From contig RFFQ01000186.1 in assembly GCA_003697105.1 (NCBI GenBank), forward strand, positions 1 to 51,145: a DNA stretch of 51,145 nucleotides, given 5' to 3'. Numbering within the stretch: position 1 is the first letter of the stretch; every line of letters starts with the position of its first letter. The DNA is from Gemmatimonadota bacterium (lineage in GTDB: Bacteria; 4572-55; J002). This document shows positions 1 to 8,748 of the stretch, piece after piece. A model generated the notes under the pieces. That model searched no databases. It worked only from the letters and a program-made list of their open reading frames with translations, and had not been told where the DNA came from. Made by a program: the position numbers and the translations under genes.

Positions 1-329
1 CTTGAAAGCCCTAAAATTGCGACATATCCTCCGGCTTGCTGACCTATCCCAGATCCCCATATGACAAAAAAACCACCTATTGCAACGATAGTCCACCCAA
101 ATACAATAATAAACTTCCCAAACCCGAGAAGAGCTTGGTAACTATAATCGCTCTTTGGGGTTATAGGGTTCGATTTATATTTAAGTTGCTATGGGCGGAT
201 TACCAAGAGAAATACTACTGCAAATATAACAAAAAATGGCATTAATTGCAGGATCATCCCTATAAAATTTGGCGTCCCACCGTTGTAATCTGGCGGCGGT
301 GCGAATAGCATCAATTCTAAAATCTGCAT
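1..329 (-). pseudogene. Small membrane protein interrupted by an in-frame TAG, cut by the window edge
   Basis: On the minus strand an ATG at 329 follows a strong ribosome site (AGGAGG at 335-340). It opens a frame of 46 codons with one hydrophobic helix (about residues 24-43) that ends ...VIRP, then TAG at 189-191. The same frame continues without another stop to base 1, giving about 62 more residues with a second long hydrophobic stretch (motifs ALLGFGKFIIVFGW and GGFFVIWGSG). No good start codon opens the second half. The sequence around the stop (IRP-stop-QLK) would read IRPQQLK if the stop were CAG, so a single C-to-T nonsense change is the simplest reading. TAG ends other genes here, so recoding is unlikely. 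Function unknown; a faint resemblance to YajC-like membrane proteins is not enough to name it. Confidence 0.5.
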
Positions 330-553
330 AATAACCTCCTGTAATTTCGCGCATGAAGTGCGTTCTTCCAAGAAACTAGGGTTATATAAGCCCTAAAACA
401 TTTTATTACCAATAAGATACAGCGTTTTCATTTTTGTGACGAGGTGTCCTTTTTGACCGCTGGATAGACCTCACCGGGGCGATTTTCCTTCATTTTTGAA
501 AAACCACAGATGTTGAACAAGCCCGATCGCTTCGTACAAACAAATCTTCCAAG

Positions 554-627
554 CGGGGTCTGTGCCACCAATCTATAAACCTACCATCGCTCGGAACCAA
601 GCTAACTATCGGGGTCTATGCCACCAA
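554..627. repeat. Pair of 18-bp direct repeats
   Basis: CGGGGTCTGTGCCACCAA at 554-571 recurs at 610-627 with one change (G to A at the ninth base). The starts are 56 bases apart. The sequence around the repeats does not match, so this is not a simple duplication of a longer unit. Role unknown. Confidence 0.5.
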
Positions 628-917
628 GATGCTGACGGTCTGGACGGCTTAACCACAACTCTATCTTCAAAAAGAACGATGAACGGTGAAAGAGGATTTC
701 GGATTCCAACACAAAACGATGGGACAGCTAACGGATGATACCGGTGCTGCCCGTGCCTTCGGGGCTGAATCAGACCATACATGACATGAAAGTAAAGGAA
801 AGCCGGAAGGATTGAATCGCGGACAGCGCGCTTCTCAAAAAAAAACAGAGATTTGCCCTCAGGGGATCGTCTGCCCTGAAAACAGGGGAAAAAGGGACAA
901 AAAGGCTCTTTTTTCAG

Positions 918-925
918 TAAAAACC
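918..925. repeat. Left copy of 8-bp target-site duplication
   Basis: TAAAAACC directly abuts the left inverted end of the insertion sequence. The identical 8-mer directly abuts the right end at 2621-2628. This is the expected mark of a DDE transposition event. Confidence 0.85.
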
Positions 926-2620
926 GGGATGGTTCATAAACCGCTAGAAATTAGTAGACACTTTTTTGTACCTTGAAAAAAGAATAGGCCGCTGTTCAAG
1001 CAGAAGCGGGGACGGCAAACAGGGCGTCAAATGCGCCGGCCAGAGAATGGGCCTCTTTGACCCCGGCTAACTGCAACGGGCTGGAACCGGCCCGCTTGCC
1101 TCGGGAAAAGACGTGATGGTTCCAGAACAACTGCAGCAGGGGGAGCAGCCAATCCGGCGTGCCGCGATGAATGGACAGGTAAGGACGCAGCCAACTATGC
1201 AATGATTCGGCCAGAGATGAACTGCGGTGGAAAAGAGCAAGAGCATCCCAGATGGCGGTTGCCGTTCTCTGCCACTGCGGGGGGATGGTTTCCAGTGACC
1301 GGATACCGTTTTGCCAGGCGGCCAGAATCCAGGCTAGCAAATCGGGGGGAAGATTTTGGCACCAGGGTGTCAGGGTTTCATGAAGCCAGCGCAGGGGGGC
1401 GAGCAGTTCATCGAGGTGATTCTGCAGGTACCGGACAAAATCAGCGATGCGTTCGCCGGGCAAGGTTTGGAGTAACTCAATGGCGACTTCCGAAGTTTGC
1501 CGTGCCTGATGCGGGTCTTGCAGGCGGTGAAATTTGGTAATCGGCTCCAGCGCCTGACGGACTTCGGCCAGCAACCAGGAGAAGTGCTCGTAGGTGGCAA
1601 TCGCCTGGGTCTCCTGCTCAATGGCTTCTTCTGCAGTCAAATCGACTTTCAGGGGACGGCCTCGCCGCCTGGTGGGTTGGCTGGCTTCTCGCTCGGCTCG
1701 AATAGCCTTTTCGGCCATGCCGATGGCTTTGTAGCCCGCCTTTTCCAGCCGACTTTCCAGTTTCTTGCCATCCCGCAGCAGGTGAAACAAGTCCGGGCGC
1801 AGGGGGACGGCCAGATCCGCTTCTTGCAGCCCCGCACGAATGCCGCGGGCGCCATCAGCCGCCACGTCTTGAAAGACCACGCCCCGGGCATCCAAATCCA
1901 GAAACGTCAATCCCCAATGGGTGGCATCTCGGCTCTCAGCAGCGGCCAGGTTGAGCGCCAGAAATGAGCGGCCATCCACCACCGTCAAGCAAGGCTGACG
2001 TCCGGCGAAGATTTCGTCCGCTTCGCCCAACACCGGCAGCGGCACGCGCACCCCCTCATTGTGTGCTTTCGCCGCTTCACCGGCTGCCTGCAGGGTTTGG
2101 CTGATATAGCCGACCGACCGGTGGACACCGAACAGCAATTCCAGGCCAATCTGAATATTGCGCACCGACCCGGTCAGCACAGGCATCACCGCAATCGCTT
2201 TGCGCACTGTATCCCGGTCAACCCGCAGAAATTTCTCTTCCGCTGGCCGTCCAACCGCTTTCGGCTTCAAGGCTTCTTCCAGCGCTGCTTGCACTCGATC
2301 CTTGAAACGGTACAGCAGGGCGCGGGAGATGCCATATTTATCTGCTAATTCACTCGCCCGGCCCCAGCCTCGTACTTCGGCTGGCAATAACATCTCTATC
2401 CCAATCGCAATCCGGGTTGACAAATCCAGGTCTTTTCTACGATACTCTGACATGGGGAGCCTCCTTTTGGTTCGACACGTTTTCTCAACCCCTATTTTGC
2501 CAGATAAGGGGGCTCCCTGCAACCTATTCTTTTGGTAACGTTCTGTTGACGAGGCATTCTATATGGCCGCTGCCCGTTCTGTTTGGACACCAATGTGTCT
2601 ACTTATTTGTGAACCATCCC
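926..2620. mobile_element. Complete insertion sequence, 1695 bp, family not assigned
   Basis: Both ends begin GGGATGGTTCA (926-936, and its complement at 2610-2620). A second matched block, AGTAGACAC, follows inside each end (953-961 and the complement at 2595-2603), with a 9-base length difference between the blocks. The element is flanked by an 8-bp direct duplication, TAAAAACC. It carries a single transposase gene on the minus strand. The frame is intact and the duplication exact, so insertion is probably recent. The 8-bp duplication and GGG ends do not let me assign an IS family with confidence. Confidence 0.88.
996..2453 (-). CDS. DDE-type transposase of the insertion sequence
   Basis: Encodes a protein of about 485 residues that should cut and join the ends of the surrounding element. 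The ATG at 2453 (MSEYRRKD) is preferred over the longer frame because AAAGGAGG sits just upstream. Residues 30-52 look like a helix-turn-helix (ASELADKYGISRALLYRF). Candidate acidic catalytic residues are D160 in CLTVVDGRS, an Asp in the PDLFHLLRDG region (about 221-228) and the Glu of SSSLAESLHSWLRPY near the C-terminus. The last block is followed by WNHHVFSRGKRAGSSPLQLAG, a C-terminal pattern I associate with transposases common in Planctomycetes and related bacteria. The gene fills most of the element and no frameshift is seen. The transposase assignment is firm; the catalytic triad is inferred by eye. Confidence 0.85.
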   Translation of the reverse strand: MSEYRRKDLDLSTRIAIGIEMLLPAEVRGWGRASELADKYGISRALLYRFKDRVQAALEEALKPKAVGRPAEEKFLRVDRDTVRKAIAVMPVLTGSVRNIQIGLELLFGVHRSVGYISQTLQAAGEAAKAHNEGVRVPLPVLGEADEIFAGRQPCLTVVDGRSFLALNLAAAESRDATHWGLTFLDLDARGVVFQDVAADGARGIRAGLQEADLAVPLRPDLFHLLRDGKKLESRLEKAGYKAIGMAEKAIRAEREASQPTRRRGRPLKVDLTAEEAIEQETQAIATYEHFSWLLAEVRQALEPITKFHRLQDPHQARQTSEVAIELLQTLPGERIADFVRYLQNHLDELLAPLRWLHETLTPWCQNLPPDLLAWILAAWQNGIRSLETIPPQWQRTATAIWDALALFHRSSSLAESLHSWLRPYLSIHRGTPDWLLPLLQLFWNHHVFSRGKRAGSSPLQLAGVKEAHSLAGAFDALFAVPASA

Positions 2621-2628
2621 TAAAAACC
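2621..2628. repeat. Right copy of 8-bp target-site duplication
   Basis: TAAAAACC, identical to 918-925, directly follows the right inverted end. Removing 926-2628 would rejoin an AT-rich site in which GGCTCTTTTT occurs on both sides (904-913 and 2629-2638). Confidence 0.85.
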
Positions 2629-2743
2629 GGCTCTTTTTCATAAAAAAATGAAGAAACAGATCAAAGAACTCTTATTTTTTTATTGACAAGCGGGAAGTGT
2701 ATATACATCATTCGCAAGAATAAAACAAGGTACAATTTGACAG

Positions 2744-2806
2744 AACACGTGTTGTTGCTCACCGTGAAATCGCTATCCGGTGCTTCCGATTCACCGGTTG
2801 AGCAAC
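2744..2806. promoter_or_regulatory. Palindrome plus large imperfect hairpin ahead of the kinase operon
   Basis: A perfect 10-bp palindrome, AACACGTGTT (2744-2753), is followed at once by an imperfect stem-loop. Its outer arms GTTGCTCA (2754-2761) and TGAGCAAC (2799-2806) pair perfectly, and the inner arms (about 2762-2772 and 2787-2798) pair with a bulge. It lies in the 260-base gap between the insertion sequence and the first kinase gene. It could be an operator, a structured leader or a small repeat element. No matching clear promoter could be fixed; a TTGACA at 2683 lacks a good partner. Confidence 0.4.
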
Positions 2807-2887
2807 TTCGATGTCGCTTGTTTTTAACTAGCGAAAATTTGAAAAGTTGTTTATCTTGAACTCGCTAGATTAATAAAGAGGCAGATT

Positions 2888-4354
2888 ATGGAAGCGAAAA
2901 TCAAGCGATTGGAGCACCAGCTACAAGATGCTGTTCCCGCGGATCAGGTGAATATTTTGCGCCAATTGGTAGAGGCGTACCGCGAGCGAGAATCCAACTT
3001 AACCGCCACCTATCAAGCCCAAATTGACCATCTAAAAAATGTTGAGCTGGCGGCGGTCAAAGCGTTTGCCCAGTTTAATGAAAAACAACTGCGTGACCTT
3101 ATCGAACACACGATTGATGGTATTATTATCCTCGACGAGCAAACCCGTATTATTTTTATCAATCCGGCGGGTGAACGCTTACTCAATCGTGCCGCAAAAA
3201 CATTGCTCAACCGGCCGTTTGAGTTTCCACTCGTGATTGGGGATCAAATGATGGAAATTACCATTGACCGTGGAGATGATGCCCCGACATTCGCCGAACT
3301 ACGGATGGCAACGATTACTTGGCAAGGCAAACCCGCCTTTCTTGCCTCGTTGCGGGATATTACCGACCGGAAACGGGTTGAGGCAGAACTGCGGGAAAAA
3401 AACCGTATCATCACCGAACAAAAGGAAGAGATCGAAATTCAAAACCGCTATCTTACTCGGGCTTTGCAAGAACTGGAGGATATTCAGGTCGAACTGGTGC
3501 GGAAAAACAGCCTCATTTTTGACCAAAAAGAGGTACTCGCCCACCAAAATGAGCAACTTCGGCAGACCCTTTCGGAATTGGAACGGACACGCCAGCAATT
3601 GGTCGATTCTGAGAAAATTGCCTCGCTAAGTGTGTTGGTGGCGGGTGTTGCCCATGAGGTCAATACACCCGTGGGGATTGGTGTTACCGCCGCCTCCACC
3701 TTGGTGGAATTGACCCGCTCCTTTGTCGAACGCTATAATGCGGATCAGATTAATAGCTCGGACTTGGAATCCTATGTGCAGGAGGTCTATCGTGCTGGAC
3801 AGCTTATTCTGACCAATCTCCAGCGTGCCGCGGCGCTGGTGCAAAACTTCAAACAGATTTCAGTGGATCATGTTACCGAAGAACGTCGCCATTTCGCCTT
3901 AAAACCGTATTTGGAAACGGTTATCGCCAGCCTGAAACCTAAATTTAAGCATAAAGCGATCACTATTGAAATTGATTGTCCGCCGGAGATTGAACTGGAA
4001 AGTTATCCCGGCATTTTCGCCCAGATTTTGACTAATTTACTTATTAACTCGCTCATTCATGGTTTTGAAGACCGCCAGCAGGGGTATATCCGAATTGGGG
4101 CAACACAACAAGATGACCAGTTGGTACTAACCTATCAAGATGACGGGCAGGGTATCCCCCCGGACATTCGACCCAACGTGTTTGATCCCTTTTTCACCAC
4201 CAATAAAACCGTCGGTACCGGTTTAGGATTGTATCTCATCCATAATTTGGTGGTGCAACAGTTGAAAGGTACCATTTCTTTGGAAAGCCCGCCGGAGGGC
4301 GGTGTACTTGTGACCCTCAATTTACCCCTCAATCCGGAGGAAGACGCCGCATGA
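2888..4354 (+). CDS. Soluble PAS-domain sensor histidine kinase
   Basis: A 488-residue kinase expected to autophosphorylate on His and pass phosphate to a receiver, probably that of the overlapping downstream gene. It has an N-terminal coiled coil (1-65), a PAS-like domain (about 66-165, ending in the typical RDITDRK), a second long coiled coil (165-245), an H-box with H256 in VAHEVNTP, an N-box (LTNLLINSL, about 381-389), a G1 box (QDDGQGIP) and a G2 box (GTGLGLYL). There is no signal peptide or membrane helix, so it should sense a cytoplasmic or membrane-peripheral signal. The stop overlaps the next start by four bases (ATGA), so the two are translationally coupled. The ATG at 2888 follows a weak AAAGAGG. 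The family is clear; the signal is unknown. Confidence 0.9.
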   Translation: MEAKIKRLEHQLQDAVPADQVNILRQLVEAYRERESNLTATYQAQIDHLKNVELAAVKAFAQFNEKQLRDLIEHTIDGIIILDEQTRIIFINPAGERLLNRAAKTLLNRPFEFPLVIGDQMMEITIDRGDDAPTFAELRMATITWQGKPAFLASLRDITDRKRVEAELREKNRIITEQKEEIEIQNRYLTRALQELEDIQVELVRKNSLIFDQKEVLAHQNEQLRQTLSELERTRQQLVDSEKIASLSVLVAGVAHEVNTPVGIGVTAASTLVELTRSFVERYNADQINSSDLESYVQEVYRAGQLILTNLQRAAALVQNFKQISVDHVTEERRHFALKPYLETVIASLKPKFKHKAITIEIDCPPEIELESYPGIFAQILTNLLINSLIHGFEDRQQGYIRIGATQQDDQLVLTYQDDGQGIPPDIRPNVFDPFFTTNKTVGTGLGLYLIHNLVVQQLKGTISLESPPEGGVLVTLNLPLNPEEDAA

Positions 4355-6372
4355 GCCAAACGGATGAAAATTCCCTAAATGTGCCTCCGCAAAACAAGCG
4401 CCTGACCAAAACACGGAAAATTACGTTAGATGATGCCTTACCCTCCTCTGAGAAGACACCGGAAAAGGAGTGTAAAACTGGCTGGAAAGTGCTGATCGTC
4501 GATGATGAAAAAGACGTACATGAAGTGACACGTTTGGCGCTCAATTCCTTTGTCTATCACGAAAAACCCATCACCTTTTTGGATGCCTATTCGGCTCAAG
4601 AAGCCAAAGGTTTGATCCGGCAACATCCCGATACCGCGATCATTTTACTGGATGTGGTGATGGAGACCCCCCATGCCGGTTTGGATTTTGTAAAATTTGT
4701 GCGGCAGGATTTGCAAAATACCGTTTCACGCATCATTCTGCGCACCGGACAGCCGGGTCAAGCTCCCGAAAAAGAGGTCATCCAGCAGTATGAAATTGAT
4801 GACTATAAAACCAAAACGGAATTAACCCTTGATAAGCTCTTCACCGCCACTACCGCCAGCCTGCGCACCTATGATGCGATGCTTTCGTTGGAAACTCACC
4901 GGCAAAAGCTGGAACAAGAGGTGAAAGCCCGGACTCGTGAACTGGAGTCCCAAAACCAAAAGCTCTCCGAGACCCTCAAAGCGCTGGAAATTGCCAAAGC
5001 GGCGGCAGAAGCGGCAAATCAAGCAAAAAGTGAATTTTTGGCAAACATGAGCCACGAACTCCGTACCCCGCTGCACGGGATTTTAGGATACGCCCAAATT
5101 CTGCGCCGAGACCGCACCCTTGGCGAGCGACAACGGCACAATGTGGCGGTTATTGAGCAGAGTGGGGAGCATCTCTTGGCACTCATTAACGATATTTTGG
5201 ATCATTCCAAAATCGAGGCGGATAAATTTGACTTGGAACCCTCGGAGTTTCATTTGGGAGAAATGTTAAAAAGCGTGGCGGAGATCATCCGCATTCGAGC
5301 CGAAGAAAAAGGATTGGTGTTTACCTTTCGGGATTCCCCAGAAGCACATCAAATTGTGTACACCGATGAGAAACGACTCCGGCAGATTTTGCTCAACCTG
5401 TTGAGTAATGCCGTCAAATTTACGACCACCGGTGAAGTCCGGTTGATCGTACAGCCGGAGCCAAATGGCAATCGAATGCGGTTTCAGGTGGAAGATACCG
5501 GTATCGGCATCCCGCCGGATCAGCTTAATGTGATTTTCCAGCCCTTTCAACAGGTCAAAAATCCACAATTACCCCGTCCGGATGGCACGGGGTTAGGGCT
5601 TTCCATCAGTTATCGCTTGGTGGAAAAAATGCAGAGCCAATTGGCCGTGAAAAGTACACCCGGTGTCGGCACAACCTTTTGGTTTGACCTCCCATTGGTA
5701 CACGTTTCTGTTCCCATCCGCCCACCCGCCACCGATGGCGTTACCGTGACCGGCTATGAAGGTCACCGTAAAACCATTTTAATTGCCGATGATAAGGAAC
5801 AAAATCGAGCCGTGTTCAAGGAGTTCTTACTCAACCTTGGGTTTGAGGTGTTGGAAGCCGCCAACGGGCGAGAAGCGATACAACGTGCCCTTGCCCATAC
5901 ACCCGACCTTATTTTAATTGATTATGTCATGCCGGAACTAAATGGGATCGAAGCAACCCGCCAACTGCGCCAACACGAATCCTTAAAAGAGACGGTCGTG
6001 ATTATGATGTCTGCTAGTGTGTTTGATGACAACCGTGAGGAGAGTCTTCACGCCGGTTGTAATGATTTTATTAGTAAACCCGTCCGCTTTGAACATCTGC
6101 TCAATCTCATCCGAAAATATTTGCATCTCGAGTGGAAATATGACAATGTCAGTACCTCACAAGAGATAGAACTCATTTATCCACCTTATGAATATCTGAA
6201 AAAAATATACGATCTGGCAAGTATGGGAAATCCCGCCCGAATTATCTCCTTACTGGATAGTATTGAGCAGTTAGATGATGCGTACCATCCATTTACCCAA
6301 TATGTTCGCCATTTAGCGCGTTCCTTCCAGATGAACCACATCTGTGAGTTGATTGCTCCTCACCTCAATTGA
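4351..6372 (+). CDS. Hybrid histidine kinase, REC-HisKA-HATPase-REC with helical tail
   Basis: A 673-residue cytoplasmic phosphorelay protein. Domains: N-terminal receiver (about 46-165, phospho-acceptor D101 in LLDVVME), coiled coil (185-225), HisKA with H235 in [11 protein letters not shown], HATPase (N-box near 349-356, G1 EDTGIGIP at 381-388, G2 GTGLGL at 412-417), and a second receiver (about 474-590, D524 in [10 protein letters not shown], conserved Lys K576). The tail of about 80 residues begins at IYPPYEYL and is all helical. The N-terminal receiver resembles those that precede DUF3369-type linkers, where D101 can accept phosphate from a partner kinase. The gene starts inside the stop of the upstream kinase. 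No DNA-binding output is present. The tail may act as a phosphotransfer or docking module, but no HPt His motif is evident. Confidence 0.9.
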   Translation: MSQTDENSLNVPPQNKRLTKTRKITLDDALPSSEKTPEKECKTGWKVLIVDDEKDVHEVTRLALNSFVYHEKPITFLDAYSAQEAKGLIRQHPDTAIILLDVVMETPHAGLDFVKFVRQDLQNTVSRIILRTGQPGQAPEKEVIQQYEIDDYKTKTELTLDKLFTATTASLRTYDAMLSLETHRQKLEQEVKARTRELESQNQKLSETLKALEIAKAAAEAANQAKSEFLANMSHELRTPLHGILGYAQILRRDRTLGERQRHNVAVIEQSGEHLLALINDILDHSKIEADKFDLEPSEFHLGEMLKSVAEIIRIRAEEKGLVFTFRDSPEAHQIVYTDEKRLRQILLNLLSNAVKFTTTGEVRLIVQPEPNGNRMRFQVEDTGIGIPPDQLNVIFQPFQQVKNPQLPRPDGTGLGLSISYRLVEKMQSQLAVKSTPGVGTTFWFDLPLVHVSVPIRPPATDGVTVTGYEGHRKTILIADDKEQNRAVFKEFLLNLGFEVLEAANGREAIQRALAHTPDLILIDYVMPELNGIEATRQLRQHESLKETVVIMMSASVFDDNREESLHAGCNDFISKPVRFEHLLNLIRKYLHLEWKYDNVSTSQEIELIYPPYEYLKKIYDLASMGNPARIISLLDSIEQLDDAYHPFTQYVRHLARSFQMNHICELIAPHLN

Positions 6373-6421
6373 ATGACACCTCTTTGATTTTAAACCCCTT
6401 GACTTTCCGGAATTATTGTAT

Positions 6422-6473
6422 AAAATGAGGGATCATCTGGTGTTGTGCCGCCAGACCATATACCTCATTTTTT
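6422..6473 (+). terminator. Rho-independent terminator after the coupled kinases
   Basis: AAAATGAGG (6422-6430) pairs perfectly with CCTCATTTT (6463-6471). An inner stem TCTGG/CCAGA (6436-6440 with 6451-6455) extends it, and six T residues follow at 6468-6473. It begins about 50 bases after the upstream stop. A TTGACT...TAAAAT promoter-like pair (6399-6426) overlaps the left arm and may be fortuitous. Confidence 0.65.
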
Positions 6474-6553
6474 GGATGGACAAGATACCATTTATGACTA
6501 AATCCATCCTATTTTCAGCTTCGGGAGTATTCACCGTTACCTAGAGGATGCGC

Positions 6554-7678
6554 ATGTCTTCCACGATATATCATGCCGTCGTGCTTATCGTTGATGACAA
6601 CCCGACCAATTTGGGGGTATTGTATGATTATCTAGTTGAATTAGGGTTTGATGTCTATGTGGCTATGAGTGGTGAAAAAGCACTCGAACAAGCGAAACGC
6701 ATCCAACCCGATATTATTTTGCTCGATGTTCTGATGCCCGGAATTGATGGCTTTGAAACGTGCCGTCTATTGAAAGAAGACCCCGCTTTCACGGAGGTTC
6801 CGGTCATTTTTATGACCGCACTTTCCGATACTGTCGATAAAATGCGCGGATTTGAGGTGGGCGCCGTTGATTATGTCACCAAGCCCTTTCACCATGAAGA
6901 GGTTTTGGCGCGGGTAAATGCTCACTTGACAATTCAATTGCAAAAACGGAAAATTCGTGAACTGAGTGAAAAGCGGTTGCGTGACTTACGGTTCAACATT
7001 GCATATTCCTTACCGCATGAACTCCGGACGCCACTCACCGTCATTTCCGGTTATGCCGAATTGCTGGCGCGCGGAATGGGTATTCATGACGCGAATCATG
7101 TGCAGAGCATTGGGGCCAAAATCGACTCTGCCGCCCAACGCCTACGTCGCCTGATCGAAAATTACCGGTTTTACGCCGAACTGGAATTGATGGCAACCCA
7201 ACAGGATGAAAATGCACGCCACCGGTTAGAAACCATTAGCTACCCCGCCAGTCTGATCGGTACGGTAGCCGCGGCGAAAGCAGAAGAATACCAACGAGCG
7301 GCTGACTTGCAAGTGATTTCGGAAGATGAGGTACTGCAAATTTCTCCAGAGCACCTGACCAAAATCTTGGAAGAACTGATCGATAATGCCTTTCATTTTT
7401 CGGTGGCAGGCACGCCGGTGGTGATCACCACCGATAGTAGTAGCGATGAGCACTTCTTCGGGATTTCCATCACCAATCATGGTATCGGGATGTACCCCGA
7501 GCAGATTGAAAATATTGCGGCATTCATGCAATTTGACCGGCAAATGCACGAACAACAAGGCTCCGGGTTGGGGTTAGTCATTGCTAAAAGTTTGGTGGAA
7601 TTTCACCAAGGCATGTTTACCATTGAGAGTACGCCGGGGGAACAGATTACCGTTACCGTAAAATTGCGCCGCAAATAA
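6554..7678 (+). CDS. Response regulator-histidine kinase (REC-HisKA-HATPase)
   Basis: A 374-residue soluble protein that joins an input receiver to a kinase. The receiver (about 8-125) has D58 in IILLDVLMPG and the Lys of VTKPF. The kinase has H155 in SLPHELRTPL, an N-box (LEELIDNA) and a G2 region FMQFDR...QQGSGLGL. The G1 box reads NHGIGM, with Asn where the usual Asp stands. I have seen the SLPHELRTP plus QFDR/QQGSGLGL combination in cyanobacterial-style regulator-kinases, so this may be a subfamily trait. I chose the ATG at 6554 over the one at 6548 because GAGG then lies six bases upstream. It is separated from the previous kinases by a terminator, so it is likely its own unit. It probably takes phosphate from a partner kinase. 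Confidence 0.88.
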   Translation: MSSTIYHAVVLIVDDNPTNLGVLYDYLVELGFDVYVAMSGEKALEQAKRIQPDIILLDVLMPGIDGFETCRLLKEDPAFTEVPVIFMTALSDTVDKMRGFEVGAVDYVTKPFHHEEVLARVNAHLTIQLQKRKIRELSEKRLRDLRFNIAYSLPHELRTPLTVISGYAELLARGMGIHDANHVQSIGAKIDSAAQRLRRLIENYRFYAELELMATQQDENARHRLETISYPASLIGTVAAAKAEEYQRAADLQVISEDEVLQISPEHLTKILEELIDNAFHFSVAGTPVVITTDSSSDEHFFGISITNHGIGMYPEQIENIAAFMQFDRQMHEQQGSGLGLVIAKSLVEFHQGMFTIESTPGEQITVTVKLRRK

Positions 7679-7681
7679 CCA

Positions 7682-7710
7682 TTGACCGCCGCACCTCCTT
7701 GCTATATTCT
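7682..7710 (+). promoter_or_regulatory. Probable sigma-70-type promoter for the heptose genes
   Basis: TTGACC (7682-7687), 17-base spacer, TATTCT (7705-7710). It lies 46 bases before the ATG of the heptose kinase. Four to five of six bases match in each box. Confidence 0.4.
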
Positions 7711-7755
7711 AAGCGACCCATATCGTTTTTGTCTCACTTTGTACAGGATGTTAGA

Positions 7756-8748
7756 ATGAATCGAACCACTGCGCAGCGTATTTTAGCTGAATTCAAACAG
7801 AAAAAGGTTATTGTCATCGGAGATGTGATGATCGATGAGTATATTTGGGGCGATGTTCACCGCATTTCGCCAGAAGCGCCCGTACCGGTGATCGAGATGC
7901 AAGGTACGACCGTACGGCTCGGCGGGGCGGCAAATGTTGCCCATAATATCGCGGCGTTGGGCGCCACGCCTATTTTGATCGGCATTATCGGTGATGATGA
8001 TGGTGCCCGCATGTTGATCGATTGTGTCACGGAAAATCAGATGAGTGCCGCTTATCTCATCTCGGATGCTTCCCGTCCCACGACCCGAAAAACCCGCGTG
8101 ATTGCCCACCAACAGCAAGTGGTACGCATCGACCGGGAAAGTACGAACCCTATTTCCGAAACAGTCCGGCAGGATGTTTTGGCACAATTTGAAGCACAAA
8201 TTCAAGATGCCGATGCCGTGTTGATTCAGGACTACAACAAAGGCTTACTCACCCCCGATTTGATCGCATCCATTATCCAGAAAGCACGGGACGCTGGGTG
8301 TTTTATCTCCGTTGACCCCAAATTTGAGAATTTTTTCGCTTATAAAGGGGTGAATCTTTTCAAACCGAATCTACGGGAAGCGGAAACCATGCTCGGTATG
8401 AAAATCCGTGAAAATCAGGATGTCAACCAGATGGGGCGGCGGTTGCTGGAGCAGTTGGAGTGCGATATGGTACTCTTAACTCAAGGTCCCAATGGAATGA
8501 CCCTTTTTGAGGGGGAAAATTTCATTACTTATATCCCCACTGTCGCGCGGGAAGTCTTTGATGTCTCTGGGGCGGGTGATACGGTCATTGCCACCACAAC
8601 GCTGGGGTTGACCACCCACGCTACCCCCGTGGAAGCGGCGGTTCTCGCCACCCATGCGGCAGGGATTGTCATTGGCAAAGTGGGTATTGCGCCGATCCAG
8701 TGGGAAGAGTTGCAACAAACCTTTAGCGAGGACGACAATGGTGATTGA
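7756..8748 (+). CDS. rfaE1: D-glycero-beta-D-manno-heptose-7-phosphate kinase
   Basis: Phosphorylates heptose 7-phosphate at C1, a step towards ADP-L-glycero-D-manno-heptose for the LPS inner core. The 330-residue protein is a PfkB/ribokinase-fold sugar kinase: N-terminal [13 protein letters not shown] and LGGAANVA, and the C-terminal SGAGDT anion-hole/catalytic-Asp motif (DVSGAGDTV). It corresponds to the N-terminal half of E. coli HldE and to stand-alone RfaE/HldA. The ATG at 7756 ([10 protein letters not shown]) matches the usual start; upstream codons in frame (from 7699) do not look like family sequence. It overlaps the next gene by 11 bases, so kinase and adenylyltransferase are coupled. 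Its presence is strong evidence for an LPS-bearing outer membrane. Confidence 0.93.
   Translation: MNRTTAQRILAEFKQKKVIVIGDVMIDEYIWGDVHRISPEAPVPVIEMQGTTVRLGGAANVAHNIAALGATPILIGIIGDDDGARMLIDCVTENQMSAAYLISDASRPTTRKTRVIAHQQQVVRIDRESTNPISETVRQDVLAQFEAQIQDADAVLIQDYNKGLLTPDLIASIIQKARDAGCFISVDPKFENFFAYKGVNLFKPNLREAETMLGMKIRENQDVNQMGRRLLEQLECDMVLLTQGPNGMTLFEGENFITYIPTVAREVFDVSGAGDTVIATTTLGLTTHATPVEAAVLATHAAGIVIGKVGIAPIQWEELQQTFSEDDNGD

Larger units (their letters stand above)
330..925. other. Non-coding stretch left of the insertion sequence
   Basis: About 600 bases without a convincing gene. It lies upstream of the broken membrane-protein gene and ends at the target duplication of the insertion sequence. 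The only structure I see is a pair of 18-base direct repeats (554-571 and 610-627, one mismatch) and a short CCCTG/CAGGG hairpin near 874-887. The short frames here look random. It may be decayed coding DNA, but no family could be recognised. Confidence 0.5.

Noticed and set aside
189-371. Reading TAG as a coding codon across the left-edge frame
   Set aside because: TAG ends clear genes in the same window (for example at 27234-27236 and 33655-33657), so general recoding is not supported.
6399-6426. Promoter TTGACT-16-TAAAAT after the hybrid kinase
   Set aside because: Its -10 box lies in the left arm of a strong terminator hairpin, so I treated it as fortuitous.
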